From the NCBI RefSeq assembly GCF_963678975.1, contig NC_089274.1, positions 4,638,001-4,702,000 of the forward strand: a stretch of DNA of 64,000 nt, read 5' to 3'. Both the position numbers and the translations under genes were made by a program. The DNA comes from Dysidea avara (lineage: Eukaryota > Porifera > Demospongiae > Dictyoceratida > Dysideidae). The notes beneath the pieces were generated by a model. The model was given only the letters and a program-made list of their open reading frames with translations, did not search any database and was not told the origin of the DNA. This document shows positions 13,501 through 28,500 of the stretch, in pieces; the first letter of the stretch is position 1; every line of letters begins with the position of its first letter.

Positions 13501-16500
13501 AAAACCCAGGAAGGAATGATGCCTCAAAGCAGGTTTATTTTGCTGCGTGTGCTAATTAGAAACTTCCATAGATTTGTTTAATGTACTGTAAATTGGCAGT
13601 CTGCCATTAGGACAGGCAATGTAAAAGCATGTAGGCTAATTGAAACAATACTGAATGCTAGATTGAACTTGATAACATGTCTTTTGTGCTGACTCTATTT
13701 AGTGCACGTTAACAAAAAACCCAACTTCTAATCTTTATTCCTGGGTTTTTCCATCTTAGACCGTAGTATTATTAACTGCAAAACAACATAGCTATGTCTC
13801 ACAAAGCTAGAGCTACTCTTATATATTCAACTCACCATTCTCCAATAGGCTCCTGTAGAAACTACACTTCCAGCTAAAATATCAGACGTGACGCGGAAAT
13901 GAAACGAAAGTATAGCATTCATAAAACGGATAGTATGCAGTATTTATATGGCTTCGCATAGTTTTGGATAAGGCCCATTATACAACGTACTGGAACAAAT
14001 CATTACCTGTGTTACGGACAGGAAATAAATGAGTTGCTACATAATAAATTTCTTTTCTCAGTTCGTTGACATCATTTCTCCTCGTCAACTTTTGTGATGC
14101 ACTGCTGAGAAAAGTGACTGCAGCAATTATGGGATAGGTAGACGAGTCACCATATAGTTTATCAACTAATTTCTTTAGACAAATAGTGTTCTTACAACTG
14201 ACTTGATCAAGATGAGTACCAACAATAATAACAGGACATCCTGGTGCATGTACCTGGAAAAAAAGGAATATATAATGTAAGGAGTATACAGGAATGAAGT
14301 CTGGGCAAGAATACTCTAATAGAGAACAATCAAATATTCTAACAGTCACAGTAATTGAGAGTAGTGTAGCAATTTATGTGACTTCAAAGAAAAATCATTT
14401 TTTAGTAAAGTTGATTTCTTCTTAGAGTTGCAAAATTTTGTAAATCCTTAAAGTCTCCTAGATTCTGCTATATAACTTTGGCAGTAGGCAGTTATACCTT
14501 GTGCCCAACCAAATAGCCCAGATATGCCACGTACTGATTAAGGCAAAGTAGTAGAATTTTACTGTGAGGCCACATTCATACCTTAAGACTATTTACTCAT
14601 CATCTCCACATTATAGATACACCAGAGTAAACACCAAAATTGCTAAATTTAGCCAGGAGCTCATAATAGCAACATGTTTGATGTTAAACAAACATATTCT
14701 TTGAGAAATAGCAGGTCCTGCCACACTTTTGCTAATTCTATGTATGAATTTGAAGTCTAATACAATTTGACAACTGATTGGCTCACTATAGTATCATACT
14801 CCTTTGTACTTTTGACACCTGAGCTCCTGGTACAGCCATCCAAATGTTACACATATACCCCTGTAGCACATTTGAATAACAGAAACACTAACTTTAATAT
14901 TCTTTAGCAGTGCATCTAAGTCCTGTACTCCTTTCTTGTCATCCAACAGATTAAACACAACCAAATAGAGTCCTTGCTGGGAGTAGAAGTAATGGTGAGT
15001 GACATTAAAAACATCCTAAAAAGAATAATATTTGGTATTGAGGTGTAATGTGAAACAGCAAACAACTTTACCTGATTATCAAAATCCCACATGATAAATC
15101 TAATATGTTCACTAGCTGAGTAGGGAGCATAAACCCACTTTACGATGTTTAGTGCTTGGGAATGTGTTGTTACTGATATCCATTGAGTTGTCTGCACTCT
15201 TTTACTTGTTAGTCTACTGACTAGAGTAGACTTGCCAGTTTTGGCATGCCCAAATACCATCACCCTTAAACAGCGATGTTTTACTGATCTACAAAACATA
15301 AAAGTAGCATATTAAAAAAATTAAGTTATGTGCAAAAGCAAGCAGCATTGATTAACTAGCTTTGTGGTAGGAATTTATCCCTTGTTTCATCACTTTTACT
15401 GCATAGATCCCTACTGCCTGTTAACATTCAACATGTCTGTTCTATTACTGTTACAATTTGACCGTTGTTTTAGGTGGCTGCTACTGTTGGCAACTAGTGG
15501 TGTGTGATATCAGGATTTTCATTTTGATACGATATCGATACGATAATAGGGTAAATAACGAAATTTCGATTTAATTTTTGATAATTTTTAATTGTGTGGG
15601 TGGAGTAATTGCGTGGGCGGCCGATATTTATAAATATGCTTTGCACTCCAAAACTATTACATATAAACCTAGAAAACTGGTAGAGAAGCTTTTAAAATGG
15701 CTAGATTGTACAGAACCAACCTTCAATTCTAGCGAGATTGCACAATCACACACTAAATGCTGTTGATTTATCGAAATATTCTTCCGATATTTTGATAATT
15801 ATCGAAACTTTTCGATAATATCGAAATCTGCTAAAGTGGTATAGAAATCGATATGATAACGATATTGACAAATTATCGCGATATCGATATTTTTTCGATA
15901 TATCGCACACCACTATTGGCAACAACCCTCAGGTGAAGCCACCCTAAACAATGCAAGGTAGTCTGCTCATAGTGCATTGTTTTCAGTTGTGAAACTAATT
16001 GACATAAGTGTAACTATCTGCTTCATTTTATATTATGTAGTATTAATTGTTTCATGTCTATTATGTACCGCTAGGTGTTAAGGGTCAATGCAAAATATTA
16101 ATGGATTTGTAGCTATGTATATGAAGAAGATAACGACAAGTCCCAAAAGGCACATGCTATGAGTAAGTTTGTTATTGTGGCATAAAATGAATGCTATTGA
16201 TACATCATTTAGCGTCTAATGTTTTTACTGTAGTTAGGCTGGTTGCTTTCCTTTTTCTTAAAAATCAATATTAGTTCTTCTGTGAAGAATTGACATCAAA
16301 TGTGCTAAAACCTCCTCTGAAATTATTTTTCATTTTTCATTATATAAAACATATTCTGTAATGATCCATAGGACACTATTTCTGTACGGATTACAATAAT
16401 CAAATATACAAAGATGGAAGCAGTTGTTCTGTAAAGCACAATTGTTTAGTGTATAGTACAAGCCTGTCACTATGCTAAACCACTGTGCTTTACAGGTATT

Positions 16501-19500
16501 TTTTCATTTGATAGTTTGTAAGCATTACAATTTGATTGGTTGCAACCCACCAGGACATCCCTACATATACTTAATCACTAAATGTATCCCAGTGTGCTGT
16601 GTGGCATCTAAAGTGCTGGGATTTTGGTCCTGCGTCTTCTGTTACCTTACTATTCCATTTTGTAGTGTAGTATATTTCCCACCCTCTTACCTTCCACACT
16701 TTGTGAGTTGTTGTGGTCTATAGCAACACCACTAAAATAACACTGGAGCTACACTTTTACCAAATACGGGAACAGTTTGGTTTACAGTCATTTCTATAAT
16801 GTCTGCCAGTAAACAAGTAGGGTTGCTATTGCTATCTAATAATCTAATAATGCTGTGCAGTTTGCTTAGCAGTATGGGCAGTGATGTACCTCAATTTACT
16901 GCCTTGGACATGTTGCAGTGGGACTTGTTTATGTATTTGCCATAACAATAAACAGAAAATTTTATTTGTTTCTATCCGTGTTGAAAGTGTATCATGAATT
17001 TTGAGACTACATTATGATACAGTACAATAGTATTGTATAGTAGGGACCACAAAGGTGTGGATATGCAACGTGGCCCATGAAAAACATCACCCAAAAACCA
17101 GCCTCAATTTCCCTGACAATGATGAAGCAGTATTGGTTAGGCAAAATTAAGCCTAAGCAAGAAATGCTTTCAACAAGTTGCTATGGAATTTTACATTACT
17201 AAATGGAATTTTCTAATGACTGACTGAGTAATTGACTGACTGATGCCTTCAGACAAGTGTAACTTGATAACGGCTAAGGCTACGGGCTTGATTTTTTCAC
17301 TGTTTAATGTCACTTTAGCCAGACACGTGTCTTTTGGCATACTGCAGTATGTACAATGCATTCTTCATGGACTTACCAGTGTCCTCCTTTGTGTCCCATT
17401 CATCTTTGCTGACAGCGAAAGGTGTCGATTTGGCAGTAGTATGTGATGGCTTCCTTTATAACAGAAATTGTCTGTATTTTTCATAGTGGCTATTTTGATC
17501 GCAGAGGTGCCTTTCAAATAGTTCTTGATTAGTGATGTGCGATACATCTGAAATGGCAGGCCCGTACCCAGGGGGGGTTCGGTAGGTTCAGACAAACCGC
17601 CCTCTTTACAGAGAGGTCCACTTTTAAATACTACCCACCTTAGTTTAGTTGTGCCACAGTGATTGATAGTTACTCCATATGAGTACATGGAGTAAATCCC
17701 ACAATTATGAAAGATCCTGCAAGATTGCAATTGATTGTGGGTTTCATTTCTTGTGTGGTTTTAAGGAATTGGTTGTGGTCTTTTGTGTAAATCTCGAGGT
17801 AAATCTGGTAATGGGAAGGGAAAAACAGTTAGCTCGGGAAAGGAAACGCTCACCTGCATCATGCCAGCGATTGGATAGCTTTTTCAAAAAGCAGAAGGAG
17901 TCTGAGAGCGTAGGATAGTCACACAGTAGCTGTGGTTGTCGATAGTGGACAGCCTGGAAGCTCACATGGAAGTGCTGAACGCGTCCTAATATCACCCAAT
18001 CAGGCAAATGAAACTTCAGGTAATGCTAGTTAAAGCTAGTGGGGGATCCTTTACGTAGAACATACGTAATTGCATGCTTAGTTGTACCAGCTTACCACTA
18101 TTATACTAAGTGGCCACCTCATGTAGTTAATGTAGCTAACTAGCTATTCCCTGCAAGTTTAAGTTTTGGAATATACCCTGTACCTCTTGCTATAGCGTAT
18201 AAGCAAAAAGTGTGGATCTGACTGTCCACTCATAAATTAATGCGTATTTCAATCTGTAGCTATCATTATGCTTGTAAATGTAGATGATGTGTTGACTGAA
18301 ACTGTGATTGCCAGTGAGTCGGATCAAATTTCATCCACTGAAATCCCTGATACTGAGGCTACACACTCAACTACTTTGCAAGAATCAGCAATGTCTACTC
18401 AACAAATATTGGATATTGGTGAGATTTATGCAGGTTCTGCATCACCTACTGAGTTCACCAGAGCTATGCAATCTCTTACTGCTGTTCAGAAATATGCATT
18501 GTTAACAAAGCACAGAGTGGCCATCAAAAAATCATGTGTTTCCTTCCCAGCATCTGGGTGGATGTAATCGTAGTTTTAGGTATGCATGGCTGGAGGAAAA
18601 TCCTTGGTTGGTGTATAGTGAGCATGTTGATGGCATGTTTTGTATTTTCCGTGCTATTTTCTGCAAGGATTCTTCAAAAGGCTACCTTGTAAGTAGGCCC
18701 TTTCGAATATGGAATAAAAAGAGTGAGAAAACCAAGGAACATGTTGGTTCAGCGTATCACCATAATTGTATGGAATTAGCTGACAATTTTAGGCACACGG
18801 TTGAGCATTCAGATGCAACCATAACAGCATGCCAAGATGCACGTGTAGTTGTCAACATTAAGCGAAACCAATTATTACTAAAATCCTTGGCTAGTGCAGT
18901 ATTGTTTTGTGGTAGGCAGTGCATAGCTTTACGAGGCGATAATGAGAAAATTGATGCATCTGGGAACCCTGGAAATTTTTTAGCATTGTTAAAGCTTTTG
19001 GCCATTCAAGATGCTGTGTTGAGGGATCACTTGCAGGCACCTGCAATGCGGAATGCCACTTATACTTCACCAAAAATTCAAAATGATTTAATTGATGTAA
19101 TGGCAAAGCAAATTTTAGGTAGTATAATAGATGAAGTAAATGCTTCACCATATTATTCCATCCTGGCTGATGAGGTTACTTCTCACAATATAGAGCACCT
19201 GTCTGTTTGTGTTAGGTTTTTAGATCAGCAAAATAACATCAGAGAAGAATTTTTAGCCTTTTTGCCTTTACGGGTGAAGCTATTTTGCAAGCTATATTGA
19301 AATTTTTGCAAGATAATGACATCCCAGCAACAAATATGAGAGGCCAAGGGTATGATGGTGCTAATAACATGTCTTCAGATGCAGTGGGTGTCCAGGGACG
19401 GATTAAAAGGGAAGCACCTTTAGCCACATATGTCCACTGCAATGGTCACTGCCTTAACCTAGTCATCAGTAAAAGCTGTAGCTTGCCTCAAGTAAGGAAT

Positions 19501-22500
19501 GTTTTGGATCGAATGCAAAGTTGCTGTCATTTTTTCTTGAATAGTACTAAACGATCTGGATTGCTTGAGGCTATTGTTAAACATAATGTAGTCGATGAGA
19601 CACGTCGAAAGCCTTTGTTAGATCTGTGTAAAACTAGGTGGGCTGAGAGGCAAAGTGCCTATCAGCATTTTTACCAAGCTTTTGTATTCATTACAGAGGC
19701 TCTGGAAATGATTGAGTTTAAGCGACATTTAGAAAAGTACGGTAACACTTATGCAGATTGGGATAATGCATCCCGTAGTGATGCTCAACAATTATTAGCC
19801 AGCATTACCAATTTTGAATTTATAATAGTGTTTCTTACTGTCTATCAGTACCTATCACATTTGGCTGGCATTACAGTCAAATTTCAGAAACAAGCACTGG
19901 ATATTCTAGAAGCACACCAGCAGATAGCTGAAATTTCAAGAGTCTACAAACTTGAGTGAAAAAATTTTGACTCTGGCTTTGCAAAATTTTTTGAGCATGC
20001 TTGTAGAATCACAAATAAAGTTGGTAGCACAGTTGAAATGCCTCGAATTGCTTCAAGACAACAGCATCTCAGTAATGCTCCAGCCATTTCTCCTTGTGAA
20101 TATTTCCAGAGGAATGTCGTGATCCCGCTTCTTGATCACATCATCATGTTTATAGACCAACAATTCTCTGGTTCATCTATCACTGCTGTTAAACTATTAG
20201 GTCTTGTTCCATCCATTTTATGCTCTTCAAAGTATATAGATTTGGGTGCATGTGTAAACCAATATAGTTCAGATCTTCCATCTCCTGAATTGTTTGAAAT
20301 GGAGATCCAACGATGGAAGAACCGGTACATGCCGAAACAATATAAGGAGAGGCCATCATCAGCTGCAGATGCAATTAAAGAATGTGATAAAGACATGTTT
20401 CCAAACATTTACATTCGATTGCAGATTGCTTGCACAGTGCCGGTCACATCTTGTGAGTGTGAAAGAAGTGCCAGTGAGTTAAGACGATTAAATAATTTTA
20501 TGAGAGCCTCAATGGGGAAAGATCGCCTTTCAAATCTTGCTCTTCTTCATATTCACTATGACTTTTGTATAGATCTTGATAAGGTAGTAGATAGCTTTGC
20601 CAAACTTCACCCATGCAGACTTGAATTTGAGTGTATTCTATAATAGCTAAATGGACAGAAATGTTATCATAAATAAGGATTCATATGATTTTTGTACAAT
20701 CAATTTGGTAGATATATACACTACATGTAAACTAACCTACTGCACATTATACAACTCATTGTGTGTACATAACGTGAATGAAGACAATTAAATGATACTT
20801 TGTTGCATTTAGATTTTATGCATAAAATTGTCATCAGATTCAATCTTTTGACACCTAATTTTCAAAAAATTTCTGGGGGGGGCATGCCCACAGACCTCCT
20901 AGAAATGGCATGCTTTGCATGCCAAAGCAGCTAACCTAAAAAGTTAGCTAATGTATAGTGTTGCACCGATATCCAAATTAGCCGATTATTCCGATAACCG
21001 ATATTAAGCAACAGAATTAGCCGATACCGATAACCGATCCGATGTACACCAATAACACTAACACTCATCCTCATCATTATTAAATGGCTCATATTAGTGA
21101 CATAACCATTGATATACAGCTCATTCTAGGCTAAAATGTAAAGTTAGATGTATACCACAAGTAAAAGTTACTCATGGTAAACAGGTTTTAAGTACATTTT
21201 ACTACTGCTATATACAGTTGAGACAAGTGGCTGGTACTACATAGAAACCTAAAAACCTCAATTTATTGTTGGGCATGGCCTAAACCCTGACAGTTTATTA
21301 TGGGCATGGCTTGTAGTCACCGCTAAACCATTCACACATAACTTAATTAAAATGCCAAATAACTTATGTCTAGCCTCCCCCACATCATTATACTACACAG
21401 CACAGTGGAGATTAACATCGGCCTTGATTTAATCAAAACCGATTAATCGGCTAGTAACCAATATCGGCCCGATACCGATTATTGAACCGATTATCGGTGC
21501 AACACTACTAATGTATATATTAAAAGGGTCCACATTTTCTTGAAAAGAATCCCCCAACCAAAAACCCTGGTTACGGGCCTGAATGGTGTATCTGTATCTA
21601 ACAGCTGTGTAGTCACGATATGATATCGATATGCAATACAGTGCATCCTTTGTACAAAGAAGCCAAATTTAATTAAGTGCGTGGGCGACCAATAAATTTT
21701 TATTGTTTAGTACCAGCCATTACACTATTGCACTATTATATAACAAGCTTAAGGAGTCTAGGAAACAGGTAAAAAACCCAACTACACTCTTAAATTGAAG
21801 AAAGCCAGACCTTCATATTTCCGTGATTGTGCAATCAAAATATCGATACGTGTACATGTGTATTGGTATCGCAATATAGCTGGAGTATCAAAATATTCCG
21901 ATATATTGATAAGTATCGCACATCACTATTCTTGATTGGTAACAAGTACAATTTTTTTTTGGAATTTTCAACTAGAATAGGGACATAGCACTTCGACAAA
22001 AAGTACTGAAACAAGCTGGAGTAGTGCACGATAGTAAAGCAATAAGAAGTGTTATATCCCTACTGTGCTCCAAGATACCATAACACAAATGCACAGCAGG
22101 GATATAACACTTCTTATTGTTTTACTGTGATTTAATATCATGCACTACTCCAGCCAGTACTTTTTATCACATGCAAAGTGCTCTATGCTCCCTACTCTAG
22201 TTGGAAAATTCCAAATTTTTGTGTGTACTTGTTTGTTAACTTTTTTTGGTAAATAATTATTATGACTGGTGAACCCATGCACACCACATCTGAAATGGTG
22301 CCGCACACCCCATTTATATCAATTATCATCTAAAAAGTGAAATATCCATTATGCTTTGTTGTCAGCTATGTTCAACCCTTTACACAGCAGTACGACTCAA
22401 GAACTGTTCGAAAAGCACCTCTGCAATCAAAATAGCCATTATGAAAAAATACGGATGATTTCCGTTATGAAGGGAAACCATCAAGTGCTACTGCCAAATT

Positions 22501-25500
22501 GACACTTTTTACTGTCAGATGAATGGGACACAAAGGAGGACACTGGTAAGTCCATAAAGAATGCATTGTACGTACTGTGGTATGCGAAAGGTACCTCTCG
22601 GGCCAAAGCGACTTTGAACAGCAGATCAGAGTCAATTATTACCGCCTGACATAGGCCATTTGTCAGGCAAATATCATGCATGGCCAACCATAATGGAACT
22701 TGCCTGAAAAAATGTCAGATCAAAATAGAAGGAAGTTGTAGAGTTATAATAGTGAAGCATTGTCAATAATAGCAAACACAACTTGATAACAATGTTTGTA
22801 TTATTATTTTAGGTTGAGTCACTATTCTATCAATGTATTGTAAGGATTTCCCTATTATGATGAATTGTGTAAAATAGTAGCATATCTATATCAGGTAATG
22901 CTTTAGGTTGCCTGACATTTTTACTGGAATTTGAAAAAAACATTATAATTGTCTCTGTCGAACAGTGAAAAAATCAAGCCCGTAGCCTTAGCCGTTATCG
23001 AGTTACACTTGTCTGAAGGCATCAGTCAGTTACTCAGTCAGTAGAAAACTCCGTTTCATAAAAAAATCTGTAGCAATTTGTTGAAAGCATTTCGGGTCGA
23101 TCTGAAGGCTTTTTTGGGCTTAGTTTTGCCTAACTAATACTGCCTCATTGTCGTCAAGGAAAATTGAGGCTGGTTTTTGGGAGATATTATTTCGTGGGCC
23201 ATGCCTACTCTTTGTGGTCCCTACAATACAGTACTATCATACTTTATGATGCTGTGTAATGGGTTGAACATAGCGACAATGAAGTATAAAGGCTATCTCA
23301 CTTTTCAGACAATAATTGACAGCTGGGACGTATGGCACCATTTTTTCTTTTGATGCGGTATGCGTGGGTTCACCAGTCATAATAATTTTATTTCACAAAA
23401 AAGTTAACAAACAAGTACACAAAAAATTTTGAATTTCAACTAGAATAGGGACCATAGCACATCGATAAAAAGTACTGAAACAAGCTGAAATTTTCTTTGT
23501 GTACTTGTACTCTAATTGAGCACACATTTTGAGGACTTCTAATAGAACACACATTCAGTGATCTAGAACAATCTAGTACTTCTATGAAATTATAAACGTT
23601 TACTTATAAGCAGATTTAAATTAGAGTTTTCATTTATAGCTAAAGTAGAAATTAAGTGAGGTAATCAGCCAAGATAGCAGCCGTTCAGTGGTTAAGGATG
23701 CGGATGTTAGGTTTGGAGGTCCCTGGTTCGAATTTTTCTGTGTATCTTTTTTATTCCATATTAACTGCTTAGAGTAGTATCTTGACTCCACTATTTTACA
23801 CTTGTTTAGTTTTTGCTTGATAACCCTGTAGCTGTAACATTGTTGCTTTTCAAACCACTGTTACGATGACCACCCTATGTACACATCAATTTTCAAGTTA
23901 TTCCCTATACCCATAGCCGTGATAAGTTTGATCTTTTTAGATACAAATAAATGTTCATAACTCCATGGATATTTATCAGATTCATAGTAAACTTAGTATG
24001 TGAATTCATATTTATATGCTACTAAAGTTCAAGGCTATCAAGCTATAGGTTTCTTTTACAACAATTTTTGCAAAGTATGCAAAAAAAATCTAAGTCTCCT
24101 GTAGACCCCTATGGCTTAAGAAAAAACTCACCAAAAAATAAAAAAGATTGAATGCCCGTATTTCGCAAATGGCTGGTGCAGATTTAATCAAATTTGCTGT
24201 AAAGATTTCCATTTCACTCCTAAACAATTGTATGCATGGTCACAGGCCACACAGGCTTGCACATGCACCACTAAGAAAAACAATAGTAGATAATTATAAC
24301 ACTAGAGTGGATACAGTGTTAGTTTGCTTTCAACATAGTACCAGTTATGTGAATATTAGCGGTCAGTCACAAAAGTTCATTAGAGAGACTATGTGGTGTA
24401 TACAGTTTTGGCGTAAGAGACAGAAAACTGAACTTACTTTTGCAGTCGTAATTTCATGTATGATAATATACTTTGAGTTGGCATATCATGATACTCATAT
24501 GGTGGATCCCTCAACTTATGCATGTTAGCCAATCGTAGATCAAAGAGAGATTCATTGAGAAGAGATAGCTGCATTGGAATTGATTCCAAGTGTGGATTAT
24601 CACTCAAGTTTAAAGAACCTAAACAACTTTGAAGTTGTATATTTGCTGGAAAATTACCACACAGTTCATTGGAAGATAAGTCAAGTGATCTTAATTCAGG
24701 ATAGAGTGGAACCACGCTTCCATCACGCACAAACTGCATGTCAGTTAACTTATTACCACTAAGGTTTAAGGATGTTAAATACTGTAATGTTCTGTGCACT
24801 CTATGTGGACAACTAGTTTGAACTGGTGGACAGCTAGTTTTAGCTGGTGGACAACTAGTTTTAACTGCAGAAGCAAAGCAACGCTGTCTAACAGTATCTT
24901 TTTGACTGTCGGTATCATCCACAGTGATGCCAAACCTCATGATGCCACACTTCTTGGCACTAAAATGTACGAGATAAGGTGGCAGCATGCTTATATCCAA
25001 AGCAGTAAACTGGTTGAATGAAACATCAAGATGTTGTAAATGGGTTACAAAGCACACCAAACCAATGGGGAAGCACTCCAATGCATTATGGGACAAATTG
25101 AGCTTTGCTAAAGATGAAAAAGAATCAAGCTGTTCTGAATTCGAATCATTATCATGATTACTAATCTGTGTGCCAATGTTAGCAAATGATAGAGATGCAA
25201 TGAAACTACTTGCATTGGGATCAGAAAAAATAAGTTTAGCGATACAATTATTTGACACGTTCAATTTCTTGATTATCTTTGACTGCCACAGATCAACTGG
25301 CAGAGATACCAAACAATTAAATGATAAATTGACCTCTTCAGAAGCAAACAGAACTGATGGTACTTCTGTTAACTGATTGTGAGAAACATCAATGCTATGC
25401 AAAGAAGGACTGCATTGCACAGAACTTGAAATATTTACAAGACAATTATGACTGGCATTCAACCACTTTAACTTGGGAATTGTCCATACAACTTCAGGTA

Positions 25501-28500
25501 AGGTGTGAATAGCATTATGATCAATATCCAGAATCTCTAAATTTTTACAAATCCAATCCCACTTTGATAATCCAGAGGAATATTCATCTTGTTCACCAAC
25601 AGGCAGAGCATTAAGATTGTTGAAAGACACATTTAAACGTTTAAGCAATGGTGCTTGAAAGAATGATAAAGGAAGGTTAGTCAAGGAGTTCTTTTGTAAA
25701 TCTATTTCAGTGCATTGAATCATGTGTTTTTCAGTAACAGATGAGATATGAAAATATGTAAGATTGCTATTATCTGCAATAAACCTTGTTGACTTATGAA
25801 ACAACAGTTTGAGAACAATATCATCATGCTTCATAAACAATGCAATCTGCAGAGCCAAACCAGTTTTAATCTCACTAGCTTCTTCCAATAGTGCTGTTGC
25901 TATTTCTGTCCTTCCTAGTGCACAAGCAACGGCAAGTGGAGACAAGGACAGATCCTTAAACGGTTTGTCCAAAAATGAGACTTCATCATAGGGGACAACA
26001 GCCAATTCACCACTACCACGTTCACAGATCACTGGCAACGGTGAGTAACTATTCAGACAGTGACCAAAATACTCCAACATGATTCCCATCGTCATCTTGC
26101 AAGGATAGGCCATAGCCATTATCGCATGTGGAAAGCTATCTAGTAACATGCGTACTATTTCATTGTTGCCTCCAAGTACCGCATTGTGGATAACAGAACA
26201 CTTTGTTGGTATATTGCTGGTGTTAACAGCTACTAGTGATGGAGCAACTTGAAGAAAAGTATCAACCAGTAATGGATGTAAGTACATAGAAACATGTGAT
26301 AAATTTCCACATGTAACAGCAATGTAGAGTGGAGACTGACCACACAGGTCAGTAAAGGTGATATTAGTAAATTTATGTGGAAAGTCAATACACAGTTTCA
26401 TGGTTCCTATTAGAACTTCTGCAAGAATTTTATCAGAAGCACCAAAAGCACAAGCAGTATGGATAGGATACCATCCTCTATATGGGAGTTTATCCTTCAT
26501 CAGTAACAACTCAGGAAACTTATTAATCAGTTCAACTACTATATCATAGTGATTCCCTTCACAGGCAGCATGTAGGGGAGTCTCATTTGAAGTTGTGTTA
26601 ACAGGAGGAACTTGATCTGTTTGTGACAGCAGGAAAGTTACTACATCAGTCCATCCTGCCTTACATGCTCTGTAAAAGAAGCTTAAATATTAAAATACAG
26701 AATTGTGTAGATGTGTACCTAAATAACAGAGTTTGGTTAGACAATACTGATTTCAAACACAGTGGTCTCTGATGTGATGGCAACTGGATGTATGCCTTTT
26801 TAAAATCATCAAAAGACTTTTCCTTGTTGAGAATAATTGGGTGCAGCCCTAGCAAATTGTAACTTCAATTTTAATCAATCAAAATTAGTGAAATAACTTA
26901 CGAGCTATTTGCTGCATGCCACCGCTACTATCTGTAATTTACATAAGCATTTATAATTATGGTCACTAAATTTGCAAACCTTACCATAATGTTGCATTAG
27001 GGAACTAGCAGTCACATAATCCAGTGGTGATCTTCCATCTTTATTTTGCTGGTATAAATCTCCACCCCATTCAAGCAGAGCTTGCAAACACACTGGACTT
27101 GTATGTATTGCAGCAAAATGAACTGGTGTCTGTTAAACAAAAATTGTGCCAAAAGTTACAACTACGTAAAGGTTAAAACCATCTAATAAAATACACAGTT
27201 GGTACTACAAGAATTGTGACAACCATAATTCCTTACCTGCAAATCAGTATCAGTTACATTTGGAGAAGCTACACAGTAATGAAGAATATAGAAACAATAA
27301 TAAATTATAGGTTAGCCTTATCATTATAATACAGTGCAGTCTAAGAAGCTAGCAGAACTGGTAAATGAGTTACTGTATGATTTAATTGGATTGTTGTACT
27401 TCACTGTACCTACACTGATCACAAAGCATGGATAGACATGATCAGTAAACCTTTGCAAATTTAGTGCACTACCATATATACTGATTATATTAATGCCAAT
27501 AGAGATATTATACCTTCGTAGTAAAAAAAGTACGCACGTAATTTTTTGATTACTGAATAGAGGGAAACTTTGGTGGGGATAAACTTTGGCGAATAGCAAG
27601 CTAAATTGCATCTAGCATAATAAATTTGGGAAAAATTTTTTAGCTAAGAGATACAAAACAGTTATTAAATAAACTTGGTAACAGTGTTTCTAGTAAGGTT
27701 ACAGCAATATCGCGATAGTAAGCTGTAATTACCATATCGTGATAATGATTTTTTTGATCGCAAGTATCAAACTATCGATATTATCGCTCAGCACTACAAT
27801 TTGATTCTGAAATGTATTGGTGTAACATTCTTTTCTGAATGTGTGCCTTGAAGCATAATAACATTAAACTAATAGGTAAGTGATGTTTTATACTTGGGTT
27901 TTCAATGCTGTGTAGGAATTTGTCACTAGACAGCTACAAGATTAAACTTGGTGTAAAGTACATGACATTGTAAGCAGTTCTGCACTGTAGGGCAGGTACC
28001 AGTGCTAGTTAAAGATAAGACTTCACATTGTGCTTATATAACTATGTTAAACTCTATTTTGCATTACCACTCCCATGGCTGTTTCTGTCGTAACATTGGG
28101 GCGAACAATTTGATATACAAGATCACGTGATGCGGTTTACTCAAACAAAATGGTAGAAAATTTTAATTGATTGTGTCACAAAGAGATTGATCATGTGCAG
28201 GTGTTTGAAAACTCAATAAAAGTGGGCTAGATCTTTCATGATAATACTAGCACCATGGCAACCATGCATACTCATGTGACACAATTTAGTGCCCCTTTTT
28301 CATCACTGCATGTTATGTCAGTGTGCAAAATAACATCCGGACACCGGACAATTACATCATTTGGCAGGGCATAATTAACTTTGTCCGGAAAAAATATCCG
28401 ACCATGGCAGAAAGGCAGGAAAAAGGAAGTAATAGAAGTGTTACAAGGAAGACAATGGAAAAATAGATTCGAGAGAATGATAAAACGTTAGACACCACCC

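Larger units (their letters stand above)
17557..21581 (+). mobile_element. hAT-superfamily DNA transposon, coding but decayed
   Basis: A 4.0-kb element with inverted ends CAGGCCCGTA and TACGGGCCTG (right end read on the plus strand, with one or two mismatches just inside). It carries a ZMYM/DUF4371-type hAT transposase. The immediately flanking bases share AATGG on both sides, suggesting a 5-bp target duplication. It lies within intron 6 of the LRRK-like gene on the opposite strand. Confidence 0.8.
17530..21928. mobile_element. MITE interrupted by a hAT transposon (outer element of a nest)
   Basis: The outer ends are TAGTGATGTGCGATA at 17,530 and its inverted copy ending at 21,928. Both are flanked by a perfect 8-bp duplication, TTCTTGAT, at 17,522-17,529 and 21,929-21,936. 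The ends resemble those of the 15,495 MITE. The hAT element at 17,557-21,581 splits the MITE 27 bp from its left end. Confidence 0.8.

Noticed and set aside
17365..17730. Minus-strand open frame of 121 codons
   Set aside because: It spans the boundary of a dispersed repeat, a MITE end and a hAT end, so it is a chance frame.
23683..23735. tRNA gene
   Set aside because: A- and B-box-like motifs are present but no acceptor stem or anticodon arm pairs; a related copy at 7.9 kb shows it is a SINE-like repeat.
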